From: an uncultured Lachnospiraceae bacterium
GTDB taxonomy: Bacteria > Bacillota > Clostridia > Lachnospirales > Lachnospiraceae
Assembly (NCBI GenBank): GCA_902775895.1
Contig: CACYNO010000001.1
Location: 1 to 64,000, forward strand
Direction: 5' to 3'
Length of the DNA stretch: 64,000 bases
Shown: positions 45,865-53,840 of the stretch, piece by piece
Layout: every line of letters starts with the position of its first letter
Position numbering within the stretch: the stretch's first letter is position 1
Translations under genes and position numbers: made by a program
The notes under the pieces: generated by a model
Told to the model about the DNA's origin: nothing
What the model saw: the letters and a program-made list of their open reading frames with translations, nothing else
The model's database searches: none

Positions 45865-47634
45865 ATGAGTGAATATATGAATAAATATAAAGAGTGGTGC
45901 AGCAACAGTTACTTTGATGAGAAAGACAGAAAAGAACTGGAAAGTATCGCAGGTGACGAAAAAGAGATCGAAGACAGATTTTACAAGGAACTGGAATTCG
46001 GTACGGGAGGTCTGCGCGGCATCATCGGGATGGGTACAAACCGTATAAACATTTATACCATCAGAAAGGCTACCCAGGGACTTGCTAATTTTATCAATAA
46101 AAAGGGCAGTGCTTCAAAAGGTGTTGCCATAGCCTACGATTCAAGAAGGATGTCGGAAACTCTTGCAAGAGAAGCGGCAGCATGTCTGAACGGAAACGGT
46201 ATCAAGACGTTTTTGTTTTATTCGCTGACTCCTACACCGGAGCTTTCATTTGCCGTAAGACAGCTGGGCTGTATCTCAGGTATAGTGATCACTGCAAGTC
46301 ATAATCCCCCCGAATATAACGGATATAAAGTGTATTGGGAGGACGGAGCCCAGATAACAGCACCTATTGACGAGGAGATAATCAACGAAGTAAATGCCGT
46401 AGAGGACTTTGAAGAAGTAAAGATCATGTCAGAGTCTGAGGCCCGTATAAAAAATCTTTTTCATATCATCGGATATGAGATGGATGACAGATATATTTCC
46501 GCTATGAAGAGGATGAGCCTTGACGAGGGTGAGATAAATAAAGTTGCTGATGACCTGAAGATCGTATATACACCTTTTAACGGAACGGGGAATATTCCGG
46601 TAAGGCGTATACTGGATGAGATGGGCTTTAAAAACGTATTTGTGGTTAAGGAACAGGAGGCGCCGGATCCGGACTTTACAACTCTTGAATACCCCAATCC
46701 GGAAGATCCCAAGGCGTTTACTTTGGCGCTGAAACTTGCAAAGGAAAAAGATGCGGATCTTATCCTTGCTACGGATCCGGATGCAGACAGACTGGGTATA
46801 TATGTAAAGGATCCGGCGTCAGGTGAGTATGTGCCTTTTTCCGGTAACATGTCTGCCATGATCATCGCAGAGTATTGTCTGTCCAGAAGACGAAAAAGAG
46901 GCGTACTTCATGAGAAGGGTTCGGAAGCGGAAAAAGAGTCGGGTCTTACGGGAGCGCTTATCACTACCATCGTATCCACTAATATGGCCAAGGCTATTGC
47001 AGATGAATATAATCTTGAATATATAGAAGTCCTTACCGGATTCAAATTCATAGGAGAACAGATCAAGTTCTTTGAACAGAGGAAAAATTATTATTACGAA
47101 TTCGGATTTGAAGAAAGCTACGGATGTCTGGTGGGAACACATGCAAGAGATAAAGATGCGCCCATGGCTGTTATGATGCTCTGTGAGGCAGCGGCTTACT
47201 ATAAGGCACAGGGTTTGAGTCTTATCGACCAGATGGATAATATATACAAAAAGTACGGTTATTATCTGGAAGCCCAGAGATCAGTGACCATGAAAGGTGC
47301 TGACGGAGCAAAAGAAATAACCGCGATGATGGATGGTTTAAGAAAGAATCCGCCGAAATGCTTCGGGAACTGGAAGGTTCTTGAGATCATCGACTACAAG
47401 AGCAACCGTCATGAAAACGTCGAAACAGGAGAGAGCAAGCTTACGGGACTTCCCGTATCCAACGTTCTTTATTTTGCTCTGGATAATGACGCATGGTGCT
47501 GTGCGCGCCCGTCGGGAACAGAACCTAAGATAAAGTTTTACACCGGTGTAAAAGGCGACAGTAATGAAGATGCCGGGAAAAAGATGGAGCAGCTTCAAAA
47601 GTGTGTGCTTTCGGCAGTAGGGATAGAAGATTAA
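45865..47634 (+). CDS. pgcA: Phosphoglucomutase/phosphomannomutase (alpha-D-phosphohexomutase)
   Basis: A 589-residue enzyme converting glucose-6-phosphate and glucose-1-phosphate (or the mannose pair). The phosphoserine loop is TASHNP (143-148, S145). The metal-binding loop is ATDPDADRLG, the sugar-binding loop is GFEESYG and the phosphate-binding loop is RPSGTEPK. Order and length match the PgcA type used for UDP-glucose and cell-envelope sugars. It could feed the manC and glycosyltransferase locus about 14 kb upstream. CGGAGATGA precedes the ATG. Confidence 0.92.
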   Translation: MSEYMNKYKEWCSNSYFDEKDRKELESIAGDEKEIEDRFYKELEFGTGGLRGIIGMGTNRINIYTIRKATQGLANFINKKGSASKGVAIAYDSRRMSETLAREAAACLNGNGIKTFLFYSLTPTPELSFAVRQLGCISGIVITASHNPPEYNGYKVYWEDGAQITAPIDEEIINEVNAVEDFEEVKIMSESEARIKNLFHIIGYEMDDRYISAMKRMSLDEGEINKVADDLKIVYTPFNGTGNIPVRRILDEMGFKNVFVVKEQEAPDPDFTTLEYPNPEDPKAFTLALKLAKEKDADLILATDPDADRLGIYVKDPASGEYVPFSGNMSAMIIAEYCLSRRRKRGVLHEKGSEAEKESGLTGALITTIVSTNMAKAIADEYNLEYIEVLTGFKFIGEQIKFFEQRKNYYYEFGFEESYGCLVGTHARDKDAPMAVMMLCEAAAYYKAQGLSLIDQMDNIYKKYGYYLEAQRSVTMKGADGAKEITAMMDGLRKNPPKCFGNWKVLEIIDYKSNRHENVETGESKLTGLPVSNVLYFALDNDAWCCARPSGTEPKIKFYTGVKGDSNEDAGKKMEQLQKCVLSAVGIED

Positions 47635-47668
47635 GTTTTCAAAAGTTTTTAACAGATTAAACATACAA

Positions 47669-47696
47669 TTGTCACAATTAGTAATTACAATAAGAT
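47669..47696 (+). promoter_or_regulatory. Promoter candidate for the HtrA protease gene
   Basis: TTGTCA (47669-47674), a 16-nt spacer and TAAGAT (47691-47696). The predicted start near 47703 falls inside the loop of the terminator hairpin, so the new transcript would not form it. A small dyad ATTGT-C-ACAAT (47668-47678) overlaps the -35. Confidence 0.45.
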
Positions 47697-47720
47697 CATA
47701 CGTCAAGTATGATCTTTTTT
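47692..47720 (+). terminator. Intrinsic terminator after the phosphohexomutase gene
   Basis: AAGATCATAC (47692-47701) pairs exactly with GTATGATCTT (47707-47716) around GTCAA, followed by further T residues to 47720. Only 29 nt remain to the next start codon. Confidence 0.8.
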
Positions 47721-47749
47721 AATAATAAAAAAACAGGGGGTAATTAATT

Positions 47750-49066
47750 ATGTGGGATGATATTGAAAACAACAAAACAAACGAAACGAACAACGGTAAC
47801 GAGTTTACTTTTTCCCAGGATTCAGATTATTTGGGAGAAGAGGAAAAGAAGACCGAGAAGACAGAAAAGAAAAAGGAAAAAAAGAGCCCGGGTAAATGGG
47901 CAAAGCTTATACCGACTGCCATAGCTTTCGGGGCCATAGCAGGTGGTGTGTTTACGGGTATCTCATTTGCGGGAAACGCTGCGATCAGATCTGCTGACGG
48001 GGGGAACAGTTATCAGGCACAGATTGCTACCGCAATACCGACAAGTGATCAAAACGGTAATGAGACAGCAACATCAGGAAATCTTGACGTTACGGCTATA
48101 GCAAATACTATCCTTCCGGCCATGGTGGAGCTGAACGGAAGTGCTACGATGTCCCAGCAGACGATGTTCGGACCTCAACAGTATGAAGCACAGTCCAGCG
48201 GTACCGGTATCATTGTTGGAAAGAATGAAGAAGAACTTCTTATCCTTACCAATGCCCATGTGGTAGAAGAGATGGATGATTTACAGTGTAAATTTGTAAA
48301 TGATAAAAGCGTAAGCGCATCCATCAAAGGATCTTCTTCAGCAGATGATGTGGCCGTTGTGGCGGTAAAGCTTTCTGACATGGATGAGGAAACAACGGGA
48401 GCCATAGCCATCGCACAGCTGGATGATTCGAATTCAGAGGTCGTGGGACAGCAGGTTGTAGCCATCGGAAACGCTCTGGGCGACGGGCAGTCTGTTACTG
48501 TAGGCTATATCAGTGCTTTGGACAGATCAATTGCGATCGACGGAGTTACTTATAAAGGTCTTATTATGACAGATGCAGCCATAAACTCCGGAAACAGCGG
48601 TGGTGCACTTATAAACACCGAAGGAAAGGTTATTGGTATCAACTTTGCTAAAGACGGTTCATATGGTGTGGAGAACATGGCTTATTCCATACCGATATCA
48701 AAGGTAAAGGACCTGATCGATTCTCTTATGACGCAGGAAACAAGGGATAAGGTGGCAGAGGAAGAAGCGGGATATTTAGGTATCAGCGGTATCGATATCA
48801 CAAGCGATCTTCATTCCAGATACGGTTATCCCCAGGGGGTAATGATAAGAACAGTGGATGAGGGATCCGCGGCACAGAAGGCCGGACTTGATTCTTATGA
48901 TATAATCACATCCTTTGACGGCAAGTCCGTTACTACTCTTTCAGGACTTCAGGGAATAATGAAGTATTACAAAAAAGGCGAGACAGTTGATATATCTTAC
49001 TATCATTTAGAGAACAACGAGTACGTACAAAAGACGACAGAAGCCACTTTGGATGCGGCAAAATAA
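47750..49066 (+). CDS. htrA: Membrane-anchored HtrA/DegP-type serine protease with PDZ domain
   Basis: A 438-residue protein. A charged N-terminal cytosolic segment rich in Lys and Glu (1-48) is followed by one membrane helix (about 53-75) and a linker. The trypsin-like protease domain has the catalytic triad H170 (TNAHVVEE), D200 (DDVAVVAV) and S283 (NSGNSGGAL). One PDZ domain (about 335-425) includes YPQGVMIRTVDEGSAAQKAG. It degrades or refolds damaged proteins outside the membrane. The start is preceded by CAGGGGGTAA. It has a terminator just upstream and is transcribed separately from pgcA. Confidence 0.93.
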   Translation: MWDDIENNKTNETNNGNEFTFSQDSDYLGEEEKKTEKTEKKKEKKSPGKWAKLIPTAIAFGAIAGGVFTGISFAGNAAIRSADGGNSYQAQIATAIPTSDQNGNETATSGNLDVTAIANTILPAMVELNGSATMSQQTMFGPQQYEAQSSGTGIIVGKNEEELLILTNAHVVEEMDDLQCKFVNDKSVSASIKGSSSADDVAVVAVKLSDMDEETTGAIAIAQLDDSNSEVVGQQVVAIGNALGDGQSVTVGYISALDRSIAIDGVTYKGLIMTDAAINSGNSGGALINTEGKVIGINFAKDGSYGVENMAYSIPISKVKDLIDSLMTQETRDKVAEEEAGYLGISGIDITSDLHSRYGYPQGVMIRTVDEGSAAQKAGLDSYDIITSFDGKSVTTLSGLQGIMKYYKKGETVDISYYHLENNEYVQKTTEATLDAAK

Positions 49067-49092
49067 GGACTTTACTCTTGACGAAAAAACAA

Positions 49093-49120
49093 TTGACGAA
49101 ACTGTTTTTCATGGTATAAT
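49093..49120 (+). promoter_or_regulatory. Strong promoter of rpsU
   Basis: TTGACG (49093-49098), a 16-nt spacer and TATAAT (49115-49120), with TGG directly before the -10 (extended -10). Confidence 0.85.
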
Positions 49121-49195
49121 AATCGAAGTGCAACGAAAAATACCCAAAATGTATTGATGGCACAATCCGAAACAGAAGGGTGGTCAGGAAAAAGC

Positions 49196-49372
49196 ATGTC
49201 GAATGTTATCGTTAAGGAAAACGAGTCTTTAGACAGCGCATTACGCAGATTCAAGAGAAATTGCGCCAAAGCGGGTATTCAGCAGGAGATTCGTAAGAGA
49301 GAGCATTACGAAAAACCCAGCGTGCGTCGCAAAAAGAAATCCGAAGCGGCAAGAAAACGCAAGTTTAACTGA
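49196..49372 (+). CDS. rpsU: 30S ribosomal protein S21
   Basis: A 58-residue basic protein starting [21 protein letters not shown], the classical S21 N-terminus, with the arginine/lysine-rich end [14 protein letters not shown]. It binds the 30S platform near the anti-Shine-Dalgarno. AGGA (49186-49189) is 6 nt before this ATG. A longer in-frame ORF from 49154 is not supported by the family. It has its own promoter and terminator. Confidence 0.97.
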   Translation: MSNVIVKENESLDSALRRFKRNCAKAGIQQEIRKREHYEKPSVRRKKKSEAARKRKFN

Positions 49373-49384
49373 TACTTATTATAC

Positions 49385-49413
49385 AGACACGTCCCATCGG
49401 GGCGTGTCTTTTT
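49385..49413 (+). terminator. Intrinsic terminator after rpsU
   Basis: AGACACGTCCC pairs with GGGGCGTGTCT (49398-49409 region) with one G-U pair, and a run of T ends at 49413. Partial readthrough into phoH is possible. Confidence 0.8.
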
Positions 49414-49423
49414 GTTAAGGCAA

Positions 49424-49432
49424 TGGTATAAT
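49424..49432 (+). promoter_or_regulatory. Extended -10 promoter before phoH
   Basis: TGG (49424-49426) followed by TATAAT (49427-49432), 31 nt before the phoH start. The -35 would overlap the rpsU terminator and is weak. It probably drives the phoH-ybeY-flavoprotein run. Confidence 0.6.
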
Positions 49433-49463
49433 CAGGCTCGATAATATTTATAAGAGGTATCAT

Positions 49464-50438
49464 ATGACGATAATAGAAGCAAACGTGGAGATCCCTGCAC
49501 AATTCGGAAGCACGGTGTTCGGAGCTTTTGACAATAACGTAAAAAAGATAGAAAAAGCCTTTGACGTATCCGTGATATCAAGGGATTCGGGAGTTAAGGT
49601 TCTGGGAAGTAAAGAGGGCACCGGAAAGGCGGTAGAGGTTCTTAAAACCCTGTTGCAGCTGGCTGTATCAAACGGATTTGTGACGGATCAAAACGTGGAT
49701 TATGCCATAGAGATGGCGGGAGAAAATTCCGAAGAGTCTGTCCTTGAAGCAGACAGAGATGTTATATGCCGTACTTTTTCGGGAAAGCTTATCAAACCCA
49801 AAACCATGGGGCAAAAAGCATACGTAGATCTTATGAGAAACCGCATGATCGTGTTCGGTATGGGGCCGGCAGGTACAGGGAAAACCTATCTTGCAATGGC
49901 CATGGCTATCATGGCTTTCAAGAAAAAAGAGGTTGAGAGGATAATCCTCACCCGTCCGGCTATAGAAGCGGGAGAAAAACTTGGATTTTTGCCGGGAGAT
50001 CTTCAGAGTAAGGTGGATCCGTATTTAAGACCTCTTTATGACGCACTATTTGAGATAATGGGAGCAGAAAGCTTTAATTCAAACATGGAAAAAGGTCTTA
50101 TAGAGGTAGCTCCTCTTGCATATATGAGAGGACGTACCCTTGATAATGCCTATATCATTCTTGATGAGGCGCAAAACACCACGCCTTCCCAGATGAAGAT
50201 GTTTCTGACCCGTATAGGTTTCGGATCCAAAGTTGTGGTCACGGGCGACCAGTCCCAGAAAGACCTGCCGGATAATACAAAGTCAGGTCTTGATGAGGCG
50301 GTTAAGGTCCTGGGAAAGGTTGAGGATATAGGTTTTGCAAAGCTGTCCTCAAGGGATGTTGTAAGACATCCTCTTGTCCAGAAGATTGTTAAGGCATACG
50401 ATGAATATGAGTCCAAAAAACAGGCAAAAAAGAAGTGA
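49464..50438 (+). CDS. phoH: PhoH family ATPase (PhoH-like protein)
   Basis: A 324-residue protein with a small N-terminal KH-like part and a P-loop ATPase domain. The Walker A is GPAGTGKT (134-141), the Walker B is AYIILDEAQN, followed by GDQSQ and SSRDVVRHPLV. PhoH proteins are thought to work with YbeY in RNA or ribosome maturation; this gene pair is conserved. AGAGGTATC precedes the ATG. It lies 12 nt before ybeY. Confidence 0.93.
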   Translation: MTIIEANVEIPAQFGSTVFGAFDNNVKKIEKAFDVSVISRDSGVKVLGSKEGTGKAVEVLKTLLQLAVSNGFVTDQNVDYAIEMAGENSEESVLEADRDVICRTFSGKLIKPKTMGQKAYVDLMRNRMIVFGMGPAGTGKTYLAMAMAIMAFKKKEVERIILTRPAIEAGEKLGFLPGDLQSKVDPYLRPLYDALFEIMGAESFNSNMEKGLIEVAPLAYMRGRTLDNAYIILDEAQNTTPSQMKMFLTRIGFGSKVVVTGDQSQKDLPDNTKSGLDEAVKVLGKVEDIGFAKLSSRDVVRHPLVQKIVKAYDEYESKKQAKKK

Positions 50439-50450
50439 GGTATAAATATC

Positions 50451-50966
50451 GTGAGCGTAAATATTTCCTATGAGACGGATGAAAGCCTTGGCTTGGATGA
50501 CTATGAAAATATAATAAAAGATGTAGTGGAAGCTGCGCTTGATGAAAAGAAATGCCCATATGAGACAGAGGTGAATGTTATCCTTTTAGATGATGAGGAT
50601 ATCCGCAGTATCAACAATGAGTTCAGGGATATAGACAACCCGACTGACGTTTTGTCTTTTCCCACTATCGAGTTTATAACGGCGGGTGATTTTGAAAGTA
50701 TGGCAGAGGCTTTAGAGGAAAATGAGGCAGAGTTTTTTAATCCTGACACAGGTGAACTGATGCTTGGCGATATGATCATATCAGTTGATAAGGTAAAAGC
50801 CCAGGCAAAAGAATACGGCCATTCAGTTAAAAGAGAACTGGCATTTCTTGTTGCCCACAGCATGTTTCACCTTTTCGGATACGATCATATGACTGAAACG
50901 GAGGCCCGTGAGATGGAGAGTGAGCAGGAGTCGGTACTTACAAAACTCGGAATAACCAGGGAATGA
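50451..50966 (+). CDS. ybeY: Endoribonuclease YbeY (16S rRNA maturation)
   Basis: A 171-residue zinc-dependent RNase that matures the 16S rRNA 3' end and takes part in 70S quality control. The metal site is HSMFHLFGYDH (H136, H140, H146). NPTDVLSFP and the LGDMIIS strand are also typical. The start is GTG at 50451, with GTGAGG 10 nt before it. It follows phoH, its usual partner, and precedes the HI0933-type flavoprotein by 3 nt. Confidence 0.95.
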   Translation: MSVNISYETDESLGLDDYENIIKDVVEAALDEKKCPYETEVNVILLDDEDIRSINNEFRDIDNPTDVLSFPTIEFITAGDFESMAEALEENEAEFFNPDTGELMLGDMIISVDKVKAQAKEYGHSVKRELAFLVAHSMFHLFGYDHMTETEAREMESEQESVLTKLGITRE

Positions 50967-50969
50967 TAA

Positions 50970-52190
50970 ATGAAAAGATACGATTGTATAATAGCAGGAG
51001 CAGGCGCATCCGGGATGGTGGCAGGCATAACGGCTGCAAGAAGAGGTCTTAATGTATGCCTGCTTGAACATAAGAACGAAGTGGGGAAAAAGATACTTAA
51101 TACCGGAAACGGAAAGTGTAATCTGACCCATGTTGGAGTATGCCCTAAGGATTATCCGGATGAATACGGGGAGATAACCGCAAAGGTATTTGAACAGTTC
51201 GGTTATGAAAAAACCTTGGATTTTTTTAAGAGCATAGGGATTTTTACGACAGAAAGAAACGGTTATGTGTACCCCATGTCCGGTACAGCTTTGTCGGTGC
51301 GTAATGCCTTAAGCGATGAATTAAAAAGGCTGAACGCCGACGTTTTTACCGGTGCGGATGTGAAAGGTATAACTCCGGGATTTTGCGTGGATGCCGTTAT
51401 TGAAGGAAAGAAGGTCTGCTTTGAAGGCGAAAAGGTCATCCTGGCGGCAGGGTCCTGTGCTTCGCCTGTTACCGGGTCTGACGGAAGCGGATACAGTCTC
51501 GTTGAGAAGTTGGGGGTAAAGATAAGAAAACCTCTTCCGGCTCTTGTAAAGCTTATATCCGGTGAAAGAAGCTGTAAACGAGCGTCCGGAGTAAGGGCAG
51601 ACTGCAGTATAAAGCTTTATGTAAACGGAGAATTGAAAGCAGGGGATAAAGGAGAACTGCAGTTTACGGACGATGGTATATCAGGTATACCGGTTTTCCA
51701 GATTAGCAGATATGCAGCGCTTGCGCTGGATGAAGGAAAGGAAGCGGAAGCGGTGATTGATACCGCGCCCGGAATGACCCTTGAAGAATTAGAGGAGTAT
51801 TTTTTTTACGGGCGAAAAAAATCAGAGGATCGAAGCCTCAAAAATTTCCTGGGCGGGATAATGCATTCAAAGCTGGTGACTGCTGTCGCGGACAAGGCGT
51901 CGGTTTCGTCAGATAAAAAGATCTCTGATATAAATGATGAAAAGGTAAGAGAAATAATACATACGATAAAAGAATATCGTTTAAAGATAATAAAGACTAA
52001 CGGATTTGACGGAGCCCAGGTCTGCATGGGAGGAGTCGATCTGTCAGAGATCGACTTTGACACCATGGAGCATAAAAGGATAAAGGGTCTGTTTTTTTCG
52101 GGAGAGATAATAGATGTGGACGGACCCTGCGGAGGATACAACCTTCAATGGGCGTGGAGTTCAGGCGCCGTGGCGGGGATGAATGTATGA
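50970..52190 (+). CDS. HI0933/YhiN-family FAD-binding oxidoreductase
   Basis: A 406-residue flavoprotein. The N-terminal FAD fold has IIAGAGASGMVAGITAARRG, followed by the family signature GKKILNTGNGKCNLTH. The C-terminal FAD segment reads FSGEIIDVDGPCGGYNLQWAWSSG. The family (BaiN-like) is largely uncharacterised; some members reduce steroid-type enones, but this neighbourhood gives no bile-acid context. The next gene's ATG overlaps its stop (ATGA), so they are co-translated. Confidence 0.9.
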   Translation: MKRYDCIIAGAGASGMVAGITAARRGLNVCLLEHKNEVGKKILNTGNGKCNLTHVGVCPKDYPDEYGEITAKVFEQFGYEKTLDFFKSIGIFTTERNGYVYPMSGTALSVRNALSDELKRLNADVFTGADVKGITPGFCVDAVIEGKKVCFEGEKVILAAGSCASPVTGSDGSGYSLVEKLGVKIRKPLPALVKLISGERSCKRASGVRADCSIKLYVNGELKAGDKGELQFTDDGISGIPVFQISRYAALALDEGKEAEAVIDTAPGMTLEELEEYFFYGRKKSEDRSLKNFLGGIMHSKLVTAVADKASVSSDKKISDINDEKVREIIHTIKEYRLKIIKTNGFDGAQVCMGGVDLSEIDFDTMEHKRIKGLFFSGEIIDVDGPCGGYNLQWAWSSGAVAGMNV

Positions 52191-53806
52191 TAGTTTTGGA
52201 GCAGATCAAGCTTCCCATAGGACATACCAAAGAAGAACTTGATACCCTGGTGTATAAAAAACTGGGAGCAAAAAAAGAAGACAGCATAGAATATCAGGTG
52301 TTGAAGCGATCCATAGACGCAAGGAAAAAACCTGATATCTTTTTTGTGTATAAAATTAAGATCGTTTCCGATCTGAGATTAAAAAAATACGACAAAAGAC
52401 ATGTATGTATAGTTGAAGACAGACCGGATTATTCTTTCCCTGAAAAGATTTCCGGGGATATCGCAAAAGAAAAAAGACCGGTAGTAGTCGGGTTCGGTCC
52501 GGCAGGGATGTTTGCATCCTACCTTCTGGCACGGGCAGGCTTTTGTCCTATCGTTTTAGAGCGCGGGAAAGACGCAGATACAAGACAAAAGGATGTTGCA
52601 AGATTCTGGGAAACAGGAGAACTGAATGAAGAATCCAATGTCTCTTTCGGAGAAGGCGGAGCCGGTACATTTTCCGACGGTAAGTTAAATACCGGTATAG
52701 GAAGTGCTCAGGGAAGATCTGAAGAGGTATTAAAGATCCTGGTTGAACATGGAGCACCGGAAAGTATCCTGATTGATAATAAACCCCATCTTGGTACGGA
52801 TCTGCTGTGTGAGATAGTAAAATCCATGAGAAAAGAAGTGATAAGACTTGGCGGAATAGTTTTATTTGAGTCAAGATTTAAATCGCTGATAATTAAGGGC
52901 GGAGAGATCGCGGGGTGCGTGTATGAGGATCTGAGCACGGGAAAAGAGATTGATATTGAAACGGAAAATATCTGTCTTTGTACCGGGCACAGTGCAAGAG
53001 ATACCTTTTATGATCTTTTTAGTAACGGTGTTGAGATGATTCCAAAAGACTTTGCCGTTGGTATAAGGATCATCCATCCCCAGAAAGTGATCGATGACTA
53101 TGTATACGGTATATCAGATCCCGGGATAATGGAAAGGAAAGGCATAACTGCAGGAGATTATAAGCTGACGGGAAAAGCCCGCGACGGAAGGGGCGTGTAT
53201 TCTTTTTGCATGTGTCCGGGTGGTTTTGTGGTGGATTCTTCTTCAGAAAGCGGAGGAGTGGTAGTAAACGGCATGAGCTATAGCAGACGCGATTCGGGAT
53301 TTGCAAATTCGGCTATAGTTGCGACAGTATCAGGCAGGGATTTCGGCACAGGTTTGTTTGACGGCTTGGAGTTTCAGAGGGAAATGGAAAGAATGGCATT
53401 CCGGACAGGAAACGGTCTTTTGCCGGCCCAGTATTACAGGGATTTTGCTGATAATATAAGGTCATCAGGTCCGGGTGATATCAGTGACCGGGTAAGGGGA
53501 AGGACTGTGGGAGCAGACTTAAATGAAATCCTGCCGCCTTACATTTCCGGGGCAATAAAGGATGTGATGCCGGAATTCGGAAGGAGGATCAGGGGTTTTG
53601 ATGCAGACGATGCAATATGCCTCGGAGTAGAGACGAGAACATCCTCTCCTGTCAGGATACTGAGGGGGAAAGATCTTATGTCTGATATCCCGGGTTTATT
53701 CCCATGCGGAGAGGGAGCAGGATACGCAGGAGGAATAACCTCTGCTGCAGTAGACGGTATACGTGTTGCCGAGGTTGTTGCAAAGAGGATAGTTAACAGG
53801 ATATAA
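52187..53806 (+). CDS. COG2509-type FAD-dependent dehydrogenase
   Basis: A 539-residue protein. The N-terminal 90 residues form a small alpha/beta module (MIVLEQIKLPIGHTKEELDTL..) followed by the FAD-binding domain (VVVGFGPAGMFASYLLARAG) with EGGAGTFSDGKLNTGI and the C-terminal FACGE-like FPCGEGAGYAGGITSAAVDG. This is the uncharacterised COG2509 FAD-dehydrogenase pattern. I start at the ATG 52187 that overlaps the previous stop and follows GGGGAT. Co-transcribed with the HI0933-type gene and close to dnaX. Function unknown; a role in reducing tRNA or metabolite is a guess. Confidence 0.85.
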   Translation: MIVLEQIKLPIGHTKEELDTLVYKKLGAKKEDSIEYQVLKRSIDARKKPDIFFVYKIKIVSDLRLKKYDKRHVCIVEDRPDYSFPEKISGDIAKEKRPVVVGFGPAGMFASYLLARAGFCPIVLERGKDADTRQKDVARFWETGELNEESNVSFGEGGAGTFSDGKLNTGIGSAQGRSEEVLKILVEHGAPESILIDNKPHLGTDLLCEIVKSMRKEVIRLGGIVLFESRFKSLIIKGGEIAGCVYEDLSTGKEIDIETENICLCTGHSARDTFYDLFSNGVEMIPKDFAVGIRIIHPQKVIDDYVYGISDPGIMERKGITAGDYKLTGKARDGRGVYSFCMCPGGFVVDSSSESGGVVVNGMSYSRRDSGFANSAIVATVSGRDFGTGLFDGLEFQREMERMAFRTGNGLLPAQYYRDFADNIRSSGPGDISDRVRGRTVGADLNEILPPYISGAIKDVMPEFGRRIRGFDADDAICLGVETRTSSPVRILRGKDLMSDIPGLFPCGEGAGYAGGITSAAVDGIRVAEVVAKRIVNRI

Positions 53807-53840
53807 TGACCGAAGTTGATTTTTTCGGAGAATACTTTAT

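Noticed and set aside
53807-53840. SRP RNA gene often found before dnaX
   Set aside because: Only 34 nt separate the genes, with just a short CCGAA/TTCGG stem.
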